NCBI GenBank assembly: GCA_018608245.1
Contig: JABAZY010000005.1
Coordinates: 1 to 45,941 of the forward strand
DNA: 45,941 nucleotides
Direction: 5' to 3'
Origin: Alphaproteobacteria bacterium
GTDB taxonomy: Bacteria; Pseudomonadota; Alphaproteobacteria; Micavibrionales; Micavibrionaceae
The notes below the pieces were generated by a model. That model did no database searches. It was given only the letters and a program-made list of their open reading frames with translations, and had not been told where the DNA came from. Positions 8,099 to 17,250 of this stretch are shown one piece after another; the stretch's first letter is position 1, and the number at the start of each line of letters is the position of its first letter. A program made the translations under genes and the position numbers.

Positions 8099-10348
8099 AT
8101 GATCGCACAGCAAAAAAATAATGATGCCCAAAAGGCCAGCAACAGTATTCAAGATTTAGAAATTGATTTACGCAATTTTCTTCTAATGCTATGGCGCCGT
8201 AAGCTAATGATCTTAATGGTTATGATCGTTCTCTTGGGTATTGTGTTTTATTTCATCAATAAAGTTCAACCGCAATATACAGCTAAGTCTTTGATTATGA
8301 TTGAGAATCGTCTTGATCCCGGACCAGAGCTAAGAGCGCTTATTACCAACATGCGCGTTGATACAACTTTAATTCTCAGTGAAGCCGAGGTTTTAAAATC
8401 ACGCTCACTTGCGCGTAAAATCATTGAACGTTTAGACCTAATGAATGACCCTGAATTTAACCCACGACTAAGGTTTAAGGAACAACACCCTGTTGAAAAA
8501 CTTATGCAGAAGACGGCGGAGGATCAAGACAGTAATTTTAAATCTTTATCCATTTATGACACCACTAACAATAGCCAAGCACCAAAAATAATGGCTGAAG
8601 ATATGGGTGTGGTCGTTAATCGTTTTCTCAAAGGTTTGTATGCGCGCCCTATCCCGGGATCATTTGTATTACAAATTGAATATACCTCTGAGGACCCTGA
8701 AAAATCTGCTCTTATTGCAAATGCCATTGTTGATACGTATATCGCGCAAAGATTAGATATAAAATTTAAAGCGACAAAAAAATTAAGTGATTGGCTAGAT
8801 GATCGTTTAGAAAATTTACGAAACCAAGTCCGTCAATCAGAAGCTGCTGTTGAAGAATATCGGGAAGCAAATAATTTAATATCTGGTGCACGAAGTGAAA
8901 TAACTGCACAGCAGCTGTCTGAACTTAATTCTCAATTAGTCCTCGCTAAAACTAAAAAAGCTGAGGCAGAAGCTAACTTAAAACAAATAAAAAATTGGAT
9001 CAAAGATCCGAGCAAAGTTGAAACAACGGCACAAGCATTAACATCGGGCATCATTCAAAATTTAAAAGTATCTGAAACATCATTGCTAAGACAAATCTCT
9101 GAAATGTCCGAACGCTATGGGGAGCAACACCCAAGCATGATTAAAACCCGCGCAGAGCTAGAAGAGATTAGGGAAAAATTAAGAGAAGAAATGCGTATTA
9201 TCGCAGGTGGACTAGAAGCCACCGTACATGTTGCTGAAGCTCGTTTCTTCGCACTAAGTGAAAGCATTAACGAAATTGAAGCCGTTCGACAAATTGAAAA
9301 TAAAGCCAACATTCAATTACGTGAGTTAGAACGCGAAGCAGCGTCTAATCGAATGATTTTTGACACCTTTTTAGAAACCTATAAAAAATCTGACGAGCAA
9401 GAAAAACTACAAGAAGCAGAAGCCCGCGTCATTTCTTACGCAACCGTGCCACGTCATGCTTCATATCCTAACAAACCATTATTTTTAAGCCTGACTGCCG
9501 CCGCCTCTTTCTTTATTGGTATTGCTCTAGCACTTCTAATCGAAAAGCTGGATAACGCTTTTCGTACCTCGTCACAATTAGAAGATCAAATTGGCTTCCC
9601 TTGCTTTGGCGTTATACCAGAAGCTCAAAAAGTTAAAAAAATGCCTATTGGTGATTACGTCATGACCAAACCCGCCTCTAACATTGCAGAAGCCGTTAGA
9701 ACACTCCGCATGGTTTTAAATTTACGCAGTAAAAATGTTGAAGACCGCCCCAAAGTTATTACCATCACCTCTTCACTGCCCGGAGAGGGTAAAACGACAT
9801 TATCATCATGGATGGCACGTGTGACCGCTAAATCAGGTGAACGTGTCATTGTCATTGATTGCGATCTTCGTCGCCCTAATCTTCACAATGCCTTTGGCGA
9901 AAAACCAGAAGTAACATTAGTTGAATATTTAGTAGGTAAAGCCACGCTAAAACAAGCCGTGCATAAAGATCCTCAATCTGGTGCTCACGTTCTCTTTGCC
10001 CGCTCTGTACCCAATAATGCGCTTGATCTAATTGGTACGGCCAAAATGAGCAAGTTAATTGAATCTCTCAAACTTGAATATGATTTAGTCATTCTCGATA
10101 GCCCTGCCTGCTTAGCTGTGTCAGATGCTAGGATTTTGGCCGCACAGTCAGATCAAACACTTTTCGCTGTCTCATGGAACGACACGCCAAAAGAAGTTGT
10201 TAGTGCTGGCGTAAAACAGTTTGTAGATTTTGGCTATGATAGTTTAGCCTTTGTCTTGACAAATGTTGATATTCGCAAACATTCAAAATATGGCTATGGC
10301 GATGCCGTTTATTATTATAGCCGTTACAAACAATATTATTCTAACTGA
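8099..10348 (+). CDS. Wzc-like polysaccharide co-polymerase/tyrosine autokinase
   Basis: I choose ATG 8099, four bases after the preceding stop and behind GAGAGG; the frame also opens at a GTG 39 bases earlier. A Wzz domain begins with a membrane helix (KLMILMVMIVLLGIVFYFI), followed by a long periplasmic coiled coil, the Wzz C-terminal motif ATVPRHASYPNKPLF and a second membrane helix (FLSLTAAASFFIGIALALLI). The cytoplasmic BY-kinase has Walker A SSLPGEGKTTL (about 557-567), Walker A' VIVIDCDLRRP (about 583-593) and Walker B YDLVILDSPA (about 661-670). The Tyr-rich tail YGYGDAVYYYSRYKQYYSN is the autophosphorylation cluster. It sets chain length and couples export with the Wza-like protein. 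Confidence 0.95.
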   Translation: MIAQQKNNDAQKASNSIQDLEIDLRNFLLMLWRRKLMILMVMIVLLGIVFYFINKVQPQYTAKSLIMIENRLDPGPELRALITNMRVDTTLILSEAEVLKSRSLARKIIERLDLMNDPEFNPRLRFKEQHPVEKLMQKTAEDQDSNFKSLSIYDTTNNSQAPKIMAEDMGVVVNRFLKGLYARPIPGSFVLQIEYTSEDPEKSALIANAIVDTYIAQRLDIKFKATKKLSDWLDDRLENLRNQVRQSEAAVEEYREANNLISGARSEITAQQLSELNSQLVLAKTKKAEAEANLKQIKNWIKDPSKVETTAQALTSGIIQNLKVSETSLLRQISEMSERYGEQHPSMIKTRAELEEIREKLREEMRIIAGGLEATVHVAEARFFALSESINEIEAVRQIENKANIQLRELEREAASNRMIFDTFLETYKKSDEQEKLQEAEARVISYATVPRHASYPNKPLFLSLTAAASFFIGIALALLIEKLDNAFRTSSQLEDQIGFPCFGVIPEAQKVKKMPIGDYVMTKPASNIAEAVRTLRMVLNLRSKNVEDRPKVITITSSLPGEGKTTLSSWMARVTAKSGERVIVIDCDLRRPNLHNAFGEKPEVTLVEYLVGKATLKQAVHKDPQSGAHVLFARSVPNNALDLIGTAKMSKLIESLKLEYDLVILDSPACLAVSDARILAAQSDQTLFAVSWNDTPKEVVSAGVKQFVDFGYDSLAFVLTNVDIRKHSKYGYGDAVYYYSRYKQYYSN

Positions 10349-10359
10349 TCTGATTTAAC

Positions 10360-10674
10360 ATGACCTTTAAATATATTTCTCTAGTGTTTGTTCTTATAAT
10401 TTGCATTGCAAATGTTGGATTAAGTGTAACAACAAGCCTTATTCAATCACCAGAAATCAAGGCGGAAAAATTAATTAAATTATCTGACCAATATCTAACC
10501 AAATCAAATGCTGTTAATCTTGACATTCAAACGAAAAATTTCTTACTTGAGCAATCACAGAGTTTTTTGACACAAGCCAGCCTTCTTACACCCTATGATT
10601 CTAACCTTTGGAAAAAAATAGAAGACAATAATATATCAGATACGCTTATTTTGGCTAACCGCACAACGCGATAA
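10360..10674 (+). CDS. Small membrane-anchored protein of the exopolysaccharide operon
   Basis: I do not recognise this 104-residue protein. It begins with a hydrophobic segment (ISLVFVLIICIANVGLSV) that could be a signal peptide or anchor, followed by a helical region containing AEKLIKLSDQYL and QSFLTQASLLTPYDSNLWKKI. The last stretch has the look of a single TPR-like repeat. It lies 11 bases after the kinase gene and 5 bases before the next membrane protein, so the three are cotranscribed. A role as partner of the following polymerase-like protein is plausible. Confidence 0.65.
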   Translation: MTFKYISLVFVLIICIANVGLSVTTSLIQSPEIKAEKLIKLSDQYLTKSNAVNLDIQTKNFLLEQSQSFLTQASLLTPYDSNLWKKIEDNNISDTLILANRTTR

Positions 10675-10679
10675 ACCCT

Positions 10680-11657
10680 ATGCGTACCTCTTCAATTTCA
10701 GATCAAACCAGTTTCATCATTTTCATTTCATTACTTGTTATTAACGTGATTTTTGTCGCAATAGGCAGCACAAGTTTTCCTTACACAAGCCTGTTAACCC
10801 TTATATGGTCTTTGTTTGGGCTATGGCGTATCACCTCATTAGCCTTAGAAAACAGAGAGCCTAATAAACTCAATACTGAGCAACTTACTGATAAAATACT
10901 AGATTCAATTTCTTACGATACAGAGAAGAAACATAACTTCATTTTAAAATTATTTTCTCAAAAATTTTTTATTATTTGGATAGGATTATTTTTGACTTTA
11001 ATCACATGGTCTATTTTATCTAGCTTAAGCCCTAAAGATCTAGAGTTTATGACAGATATCAATACAGAAATTAAACAAAAAATCAGTAATTTTGAACCTA
11101 CTTTTAACTGGTATAGTTTCACAATATCTTTACAGCTTATTTTTACGATGCTCATCATAAACTTTACCGCTTTATCTTTTAGCTATAGCCAAAGACACGT
11201 TGAAAAAATATTATATATAATAGGTTCTATATTTATTCTAAGCCTATCCTATAATTTATTTTTTTCTCCCTTCATATCTTCTTTATTTTTTCCAACAATT
11301 GAAAATATGAATGGTGTTGGCTTTGGGCAAGCTAGTTTGATTTTTAATCTCAATACAGCACTTTATACTCAATCAGGATCATTTCTAATTTATCGTTTCA
11401 TTGAGACTGGTTTTATCGGCGCTTATGGGTTTTATCTACTTCTAGCAATTCCCTTAATACGAACGCTACACAACATCAATAAAAGAAAAACTATTCAGAA
11501 ATTGGCGCTTATTGCTGTAATCATGATTATCATTGCCTTAGATATCTTTTGGCTTATGAATGCAGCCATTCTGCTCACTATGTTCTTAGCCGTTATTCTT
11601 ACGTGCACGCTATGGGGGCAGATTGAATATCACCGCTTGACAAAAGAACAAAAATAG
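10680..11657 (+). CDS. Polytopic membrane protein, possibly polymerase/ligase-like
   Basis: This 325-residue protein has about eight predicted membrane helices, for example FIIWIGLFLTLITWSIL, LIFTMLIINFTALSFSY and LALIAVIMIIIALDIFW. The stretch GSFLIYRFIETGFIGAYGFYLLL resembles the C-terminal half of O-antigen ligase/Wzy proteins, where a conserved E-x-G-x-x-G segment precedes a helix. No clear family assignment is possible by eye. It is more AT-rich than its neighbours. Its place at the end of the exopolysaccharide operon, just before a terminator, suggests a role in polysaccharide assembly or modification. Confidence 0.6.
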   Translation: MRTSSISDQTSFIIFISLLVINVIFVAIGSTSFPYTSLLTLIWSLFGLWRITSLALENREPNKLNTEQLTDKILDSISYDTEKKHNFILKLFSQKFFIIWIGLFLTLITWSILSSLSPKDLEFMTDINTEIKQKISNFEPTFNWYSFTISLQLIFTMLIINFTALSFSYSQRHVEKILYIIGSIFILSLSYNLFFSPFISSLFFPTIENMNGVGFGQASLIFNLNTALYTQSGSFLIYRFIETGFIGAYGFYLLLAIPLIRTLHNINKRKTIQKLALIAVIMIIIALDIFWLMNAAILLTMFLAVILTCTLWGQIEYHRLTKEQK

Positions 11658-11703
11658 AACATACTCTTTTTTGAAAACACCCAAAAACCATTAAACTTCA
11701 ATC

Positions 11704-11727
11704 AACCTGCGCCATCGCGGGTTTTTT
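11704..11727 (+). terminator. Rho-independent terminator of the exopolysaccharide operon
   Basis: AACCTGCG and CGCGGGTT form an 8-bp stem (one G-U pair) around the loop CCAT, running into six Ts. It lies 46 bases after the stop of the membrane protein gene and separates the operon from the next small gene. Confidence 0.8.
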
Positions 11728-11753
11728 ATGTCTGACCATATAAGGAGATCATC

Positions 11754-12095
11754 ATGACAACATTACTACCTAAAGACGCCGATAATAACACCATTCCTGC
11801 CCTTAGAATGCGCGACAATGGCGCTCACAATCTAGCCGTAAGTGGAACTGCGGCTAGAAATACAACTGCCTTCAGTGACGAAACAAAGGTCATCAGCCTA
11901 TATGCCACAGCCCCTACTTATGTGGCCTTTGGCGATAACAGCGTAACGGCCACCACAAGCGATCATTATTTCCCAGCAGGCGTTTATTATGACGTCGCCA
12001 TCACAGGTGGGTCGGGCAAAGGCCCCCACAACGCTTATATATCTGCTTTAAGTGCTGATGGTAATGGTGAGTTATATATTTCTGAAAAAGAATAG
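11754..12095 (+). CDS. Small phage-like beta-rich protein
   Basis: This 113-residue protein has an excellent ribosome binding site (AAGGAG, eight bases before ATG). It lacks a signal peptide. The sequence is glycine/threonine rich and strand-forming: NGAHNLAVSGTAARNTTAF, VISLYATAPTYVAFGDNSVTAT and DHYFPAGVYYDVAI. It resembles small hypothetical proteins that occur near phage tail genes in alphaproteobacteria, but no other phage gene is present here. It is an isolated single-gene unit between the exopolysaccharide terminator and convergent recR (14-base gap). Confidence 0.65.
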   Translation: MTTLLPKDADNNTIPALRMRDNGAHNLAVSGTAARNTTAFSDETKVISLYATAPTYVAFGDNSVTATTSDHYFPAGVYYDVAITGGSGKGPHNAYISALSADGNGELYISEKE

Positions 12096-12109
12096 TCGCC
12101 AATTAGATG

Positions 12110-12703
12110 TTACAAGTTTCCACGTGCCTTTAGGGCCGTGGAGATTGTACCATCATCTAGATAATCCAGTTCTCCACCAACGGGCACACCATGTGCGAGA
12201 CGAGTAATTTTAACTTCAAATTCGTCTAGTTGATCCATGATGTAATGCGCAGTTGATTGACCATCGACGGTTGCGCTTAACGCCAAAATAACTTCTTGAA
12301 TTTGATTATCACGGACATTTTCAACAAGCGAGTGAATGGATAAATCTTGCGGGCCAATACCATCAAGCGCAGAAAGCACACCCCCAAGAATATGGTAGAT
12401 ACCTTTATAAGTTTTTGTTCGCTCAATCGCCCATAAATCAGCAACACCTGCCACGACACATATGGTGGAACGATCACGATTAGTATCGCGACAAATACGG
12501 CATATCTCACCTTCATCAAAGTTCCCACAGGAATGGCAAGATTGAATTGTCTCTGACACGTAATTAATATTTTTGGCGAGCGGAAGCATTAATGCATCTT
12601 TGTTGCTCAACATATGAAGCGCAATACGTTTAGCGGATCTGTTTCCCAATCCTGGCAAACTCGCTAATTGTTTTACAAGAATTTCTAACGGCCCATCAAT
12701 CAT
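12110..12703 (-). CDS. recR: Recombination protein RecR
   Basis: RecR works with RecF and RecO to load RecA on gapped DNA. Present are the helix-hairpin-helix LASLPGLGNRSAKRIALHM (about 13-31), a four-cysteine zinc site (C56, C59, C68, C71 in CHSC..CRIC) and the Toprim domain with ICVVAGVADLWAIE and EVILALSATVDGQST. The usual Toprim glutamate in EVxDxxAIE is represented by VAGVADLWAIE. Length (197) is normal. It lies eight bases downstream of lolA rather than in the common dnaX-ybaB-recR cluster. Confidence 0.95.
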   Translation of the reverse strand: MIDGPLEILVKQLASLPGLGNRSAKRIALHMLSNKDALMLPLAKNINYVSETIQSCHSCGNFDEGEICRICRDTNRDRSTICVVAGVADLWAIERTKTYKGIYHILGGVLSALDGIGPQDLSIHSLVENVRDNQIQEVILALSATVDGQSTAHYIMDQLDEFEVKITRLAHGVPVGGELDYLDDGTISTALKARGNL

Positions 12704-12711
12704 TGATCAAA

Positions 12712-13316
12712 TTACTCATTAAAATTATTGCCATCTTTTTTAGGCGCAAAATAAGCAAATAATTTACTCTTTAATTCAACGTCACGTTGCATGTTAGCTA
12801 AGGCTACTTCTGTCGTTAACCCTGCGGCATCTTTGACTTGCCACTTTCTTAAAGTGTACGGCTCTTCCGTGAAAAATAATTTAACACTTCCTGCGCCTGG
12901 CTCATTCGCTTGTGCAATTGTAACAATTTGTTGATTATTTTTCTTCTCAATATTCAAAACCTGAATATCACCCGTTAACGAAATATTATCGCGCAAAAAA
13001 AATCAGCCAAAGTTTGACCGATAGGTGCGTTCGTTTGCTCTTGCATTTCAGAATCATAGAAATAAATAAAGAACCCATCAGCCACAATAAAATCATCTAC
13101 TTCATTATATTCAAATCGTAATTTTCCTGGGCGGTTTAAATAAAATGTTCCTGATAACCTTGAGCCATTATGGGCCGTTTGAATAAAATCAGCTTTGACC
13201 GTTGAAAGATTGCGTAAATAATTTTCAGCACGCGCAATATCACTCGCCATATCTTGCGCATGGGCAAGTGGCATAAAGCTAAACATAGCTAATAATAATA
13301 AAATAAAATGTTTCAT
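12712..13316 (-). pseudogene. lolA: Outer-membrane lipoprotein carrier LolA, interrupted by a frameshift
   Basis: LolA shuttles lipoproteins across the periplasm. The 5' part (13316 down to about 12995) encodes a signal peptide (MKHFILLLLAMFSFMPLAHA) and the LolA N-terminal sheet (VKADFIQTAHNGSRLSGTFYLNRPGKLRFEY). The 3' part, in another frame, encodes RDNISLTGDIQVL through WQVKDAAGLTTEVALANMQRDVEL. The break is at eight As on the plus strand (12995-13002; Ts in the mRNA sense). One extra T would read ADFFLRDNISL and give 201 residues, the normal LolA length. Because LolA is generally essential, a sequencing error, transcriptional slippage or recoding at the T8 tract is more likely than a dead gene. 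It follows ftsK, as in other alphaproteobacteria. Confidence 0.85.
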
Positions 13317-13391
13317 ATCTTAATTTTTACAGATTAATCGGGGCAAAAGAAAGGCGCATTTAAGGTTTTTTCACTATATTTAGTGGTTCGC

Positions 13392-15845
13392 CTAACTTAC
13401 TTCTGACATATCAGAGACAAGAATTTCGCGTTTTCCAACATGGTTTGCTGGGCCAATCACGCCTTGGCGTTCCATTTCCTCAACAATACGTGCCGCACGA
13501 TTATAACCAATCTGCAAATAACGCTGAACGAAACTTGTTGAGGCTTTACGCTCACGCGCTACTAAAGCAACCGCTTGATCGTATAATTCATCGACGTTAC
13601 TACCAGCTTCATTATCACCGTATAGTCCGTCAAGTCCTTCACCAGTGAAGTCACCCACTGTAATTTCTTCCAGATAAGCAGGCTCTGCCTGTGCTTTTAA
13701 GAAATTAACCGCATTCTCAACATCCGCATCAGAAGAAAATGGTCCATGGACACGCGTGATTTGACCTCCTGCCGCCATATAAAGCATGTCCCCCATACCT
13801 AGTAATTGTTCTGCACCACCCTCACCCAAAATTGTACGAGAATCAATTTTTGATGTAACAGAAAATGAAATACGTGTTGGAAAGTTGGCTTTAATAACCC
13901 CAGTAATAACATCAACAGATGGACGTTGTGTCGCCATGATAATGTGAATCCCAGCAGCACGCGCCATCTGTGCCAAGCGCTGAATAGCACCCTCAACATC
14001 TTTACCAGCAACCAACATGAGATCAGCAAACTCATCAACAATAACCACAATGAACGGTAGATCAGTTAGGTCGAGCGGTTGCTCTTCATAAACAGCCTTA
14101 CCTGTGCCCGGATCAAATCCAGTTTGTACTTTGCGCATCAAGGCTTCGCCTTTTTTACGTGCTTGCGCCAAACGTTCATTATATCCATCAATATTACGCA
14201 CACCGAGTTTTGACATTGCGCGGTAACGTTCTTCCATTTCAGCCACTGCCCATTTTAGTGCGACAACGGCCTTACCCGGCTCTGTCACCACAGGTGATAA
14301 TAAGTGTGGAATATCATCATAAACAGACAGCTCCAACATTTTTGGATCAATCATAATGAAACGACATTTCTCAGGGGGTAGGCTATATAAAAGCGACAAG
14401 ATCATCGTGTTAACAGCAACAGATTTACCTGAGCCCGTTGTACCAGCAACTAATAAATGAGGCATACGTGCCAAATCAGCAATAATGGGATGACCACCAA
14501 TATCTTTTCCTAAAATCAAAGGAAGTTTTGTTTTTGTTTTTTCATACTCACGGCTGGCCAACATCTCACGCATGTAAACTGTTTGACGCATAGCATTCGG
14601 TATCTCAATACCAATTACATTACGCCCTGGCACAACGGCTACACGAACAGATACCGCTGACATTGAACGCGCAATATCATCTGCCAACCCAATCACCCGC
14701 GAACTTTTCGTACCTGGCGCAGGCTCTAATTCATACAACGTAACAACAGGCCCAGGATGAATACTAACGATATCCCCTTTAATATTAAAATCTTCTAAAA
14801 CGCTTTGAAGTAATTCAGCATTCATGCGTAATGCATTTTCATCCATCTGATCTTCATGCGCATCTTCAGGCACATCAGATAAAAGTGATAATGGTGGTAA
14901 TTCCCATTCCCCACCATCCATAAGTTGGAATCTAGTTTGCGAAGAACCTGTTTGCCCCTTGGTCGATTCTTGCGGAGAAACAACTTTGATATTATTAACC
15001 GTCTGTGCCACTAGCGCAGTCGTTGATTCTGGCTGGGCAATTTCAGGTTCAACACGTTCTAAAACTTGTTTCTTATCTAATTTTTCTGCTTTTGCAATTT
15101 TAGGTTTTGCTATTTTCTTTGCTTTTACTTTCGGGACATAAGAAGCATCATTGTAATGACGTACCCAATCAACAAAGCCGATCACTTTATTCGCTACGTA
15201 ATTATAAGCTGATGCCACCCAGAAAAAAGCCAGTGAACGCATATAATGAAATTCAGATTTTGTAATCGCCCATGCGTGATAAAGCATCGCTAAACAAATA
15301 GCTGAAGAAATTAATGTTGCTACAACATATTCTGAACCTACGCCCATAAAATGAAATTTATCAGTGACTGATTGTAAAATAATTTGTCCAATGCTACCGC
15401 CCAAATATGGTTGCATTAACCAATCACCAGCGGACATTCTAGCAAAGGCTACAGCACCAAATATAGTCGCTACCATTAACGCAATGATACGACTCCAAAA
15501 TAACGGAAGCGCCCGACGCTTAAAAATACTACCGCCCCAAATAGCAAAAGTCAGACCAATAATGACACCTGCTAACCCCAGCGTTTGCAGTAACAAATCA
15601 GACATATTTGCGCCAGGGCGCCCTAACCAGTTTTTCACTGAAACATCACTAGTGCCTGTCGTATTTAAAGAAGGGTCTTGTGCGTTGTAGCTCAAAATAG
15701 AGATCAGAATAAATAATCCGCTTAAAGCAAAGAAAGCACCTACAAAATCAACAATACGGCGTGCCGTAAAAGCTTGAATAGAATCAGGGACAATACGTCC
15801 AAGAAAAGATCTGTTTTTTGTTTTTATTTTATATTTACGCGCCAT
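13392..15845 (-). CDS. ftsK: DNA translocase FtsK
   Basis: FtsK pumps chromosomal DNA at the division septum and activates XerCD. I start at MARKYK (ATG at 15843-15845); an in-frame TTG three codons earlier is less likely. The N-terminus has about four membrane helices (e.g. IVDFVGAFFALSGLFILISIL), then a short charged linker. The motor has FtsK alpha/beta domains with Walker A VAGTTGSGKSVAVN, Walker B FIVVIVDEFADL and the MATQRPSVDVITG motif. The C-terminal gamma winged helix (ALVARERKASTSFVQRYLQIGYNRAARIVE) reads KOPS. About 817 residues is the usual size for this group. Confidence 0.97.
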   Translation of the reverse strand: MARKYKIKTKNRSFLGRIVPDSIQAFTARRIVDFVGAFFALSGLFILISILSYNAQDPSLNTTGTSDVSVKNWLGRPGANMSDLLLQTLGLAGVIIGLTFAIWGGSIFKRRALPLFWSRIIALMVATIFGAVAFARMSAGDWLMQPYLGGSIGQIILQSVTDKFHFMGVGSEYVVATLISSAICLAMLYHAWAITKSEFHYMRSLAFFWVASAYNYVANKVIGFVDWVRHYNDASYVPKVKAKKIAKPKIAKAEKLDKKQVLERVEPEIAQPESTTALVAQTVNNIKVVSPQESTKGQTGSSQTRFQLMDGGEWELPPLSLLSDVPEDAHEDQMDENALRMNAELLQSVLEDFNIKGDIVSIHPGPVVTLYELEPAPGTKSSRVIGLADDIARSMSAVSVRVAVVPGRNVIGIEIPNAMRQTVYMREMLASREYEKTKTKLPLILGKDIGGHPIIADLARMPHLLVAGTTGSGKSVAVNTMILSLLYSLPPEKCRFIMIDPKMLELSVYDDIPHLLSPVVTEPGKAVVALKWAVAEMEERYRAMSKLGVRNIDGYNERLAQARKKGEALMRKVQTGFDPGTGKAVYEEQPLDLTDLPFIVVIVDEFADLMLVAGKDVEGAIQRLAQMARAAGIHIIMATQRPSVDVITGVIKANFPTRISFSVTSKIDSRTILGEGGAEQLLGMGDMLYMAAGGQITRVHGPFSSDADVENAVNFLKAQAEPAYLEEITVGDFTGEGLDGLYGDNEAGSNVDELYDQAVALVARERKASTSFVQRYLQIGYNRAARIVEEMERQGVIGPANHVGKREILVSDMSEVS

Positions 15846-16019
15846 GGGATCCAAAGTGATGAATTAAGTGAAATGGGATTAAAGGTGAATTCTTCGAGGA
15901 CATGACTCACTGTTTCATGCAATCCTGCAAAGCAAATCAATAACATAATTTTAGCTGTTGTCTTACGTAAAGACAAGCAAAAGGCTACGAAATAAGGAAT
16001 TTATAAGAAAATAGAGGCG

Positions 16020-16193
16020 TTATTCTTCAATTTGACCCATTGGGTCGTTCTCAACCAAGTCAGCTACTTGCTCAAAAACGTCTGCATTTTCGTCCATTTG
16101 ATCTTTTAGGGGCGGGTTTTGTTCCGCAATCGTATGAAAAAAAGCAGCGGCATCTCTTAAAAGTTTACTAGCAAGTTCTGCATGTGACGGCAT
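16020..16193 (-). CDS. Small acidic helical protein, 57 residues
   Basis: An ATG preceded by AGAGGAAA at good spacing opens a 57-codon frame ending in TAA. The product reads MPSHAELASKLLRDAAAFF and ends ENDPMGQIEE; it is acidic, mostly helical, and has no membrane segment or cysteine. It lies in the 450-base gap between pheA and ftsK on the same strand. I do not recognise the family. The good ribosome binding site and amphipathic composition support a real gene. Upstream, 16194-16295 probably holds its promoter; between it and ftsK (15846-16019) I see only a hairpin at 15958-15976. Confidence 0.7.
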   Translation of the reverse strand: MPSHAELASKLLRDAAAFFHTIAEQNPPLKDQMDENADVFEQVADLVENDPMGQIEE

Positions 16194-16295
16194 AAGTATT
16201 TCCTCTTTAACACTAAAAACTAAGCACAGCCTAACATAGGATATTTATATAACACAATTGCTATTGCCCAAATATTTAATAATTTTCGATAATAT

Positions 16296-17132
16296 TCAAT
16301 TTTTTCTAAATGAATGGGCTTCATATGTGCCCAACAAATGAACTTCTTTAGCGAAAAACCCTAATTCTTCCATCGCCAATTGCAATGAGCGTTCTTCAGG
16401 ATGCCCGATAACATCTGCATAAAATTGTGCAGCTTGAAAGCTCTTATCAACATATGATTCTAGCTTAACCATATTAATGCCATTGGTCGCAAACCCGCCC
16501 AAAGCTTTATATAAAGAGGCTGGAATATTCCGTACTTCAAATATAAAGCTGGTCATATAGGTTTTATTTTTTTCAATCGCAGGGATAAAAGCATCACGCG
16601 ATAAAATCAAAAATCTTGTCGTATTATGATCCGCATCCTGAACATCCATCTCCAAGACATCTAAATCATATATTTCAGCCGCCAATTCAGAAGCAATTGC
16701 GGCTTGGGTTTTGTCCTTCAATTCTGCAATTTCCTGCGCGGCTCCCGCTGTATCCGCATGAACTTCGCTTTTTAAGCCTAGTTTCTTGATAACCTCGCGA
16801 CATTGAGGAAGCGCATGAATATGGCTATGAACTGTCTTTAAATCCTCAATTTTACTTCCCTTAACGCCCAACAAAGCATGGCGGATAGGTTGAAAATGTT
16901 CTCCAATAATATGGACACCCGTCTCTGGAATAAGACGGTGTACATCTGCCACACGCCCTGCCAGTGTATTATCAACAGGAATCATTGCCAGATCAGATTG
17001 CCCAGACATCAGCGTTGCGAAGGCTTCATCAAAGGTCTCACAAGGCATAGTTTGCGCCTCTGGGAAGACTTGGCGACACGCCATATCTGAATAAGCGCCT
17101 AAAAATCCTTGGAAAGCGATGGTCTGTTTCAT
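16296..17132 (-). CDS. pheA: Prephenate dehydratase (monofunctional, ACT-regulated)
   Basis: The enzyme converts prephenate to phenylpyruvate in phenylalanine synthesis. The periplasmic-binding-protein-like catalytic domain begins IAFQGFLGAYSDMA and includes PVDNTLAGRV, HSHIHALPQC and the catalytic NTTRF motif (TTRF at 171-174). A C-terminal ACT domain follows (FEVRNIPASLYKALGGFATNGINM and KLESY, the ESRP-like feedback site). There is no chorismate mutase domain, so it is the monofunctional form. It is monocistronic and divergent from the cytochrome gene. Confidence 0.95.
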   Translation of the reverse strand: MKQTIAFQGFLGAYSDMACRQVFPEAQTMPCETFDEAFATLMSGQSDLAMIPVDNTLAGRVADVHRLIPETGVHIIGEHFQPIRHALLGVKGSKIEDLKTVHSHIHALPQCREVIKKLGLKSEVHADTAGAAQEIAELKDKTQAAIASELAAEIYDLDVLEMDVQDADHNTTRFLILSRDAFIPAIEKNKTYMTSFIFEVRNIPASLYKALGGFATNGINMVKLESYVDKSFQAAQFYADVIGHPEERSLQLAMEELGFFAKEVHLLGTYEAHSFRKN

Positions 17133-17250
17133 GAATTACCTCTTGATTTTTTCAGTGTGTGAAATTAAACCCTAATAGGACATTATTGTCGATAGATATA
17201 AAATATATTTTTATACATAAAGTAAAGAACACTTAATAGGAAAATAAGTC

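Noticed and set aside
13799-14356. Open frames inside ftsK and, likewise, inside polA, nrdA and pyk
   Set aside because: They are out-of-frame shadows of strongly conserved genes and show no family-like sequence.
15958-15976. Hairpin TTGTCTT/AAGACAA as ftsK-region terminator
   Set aside because: There is no T-run on either strand after the stem and it lies upstream of ftsK on the coding strand.
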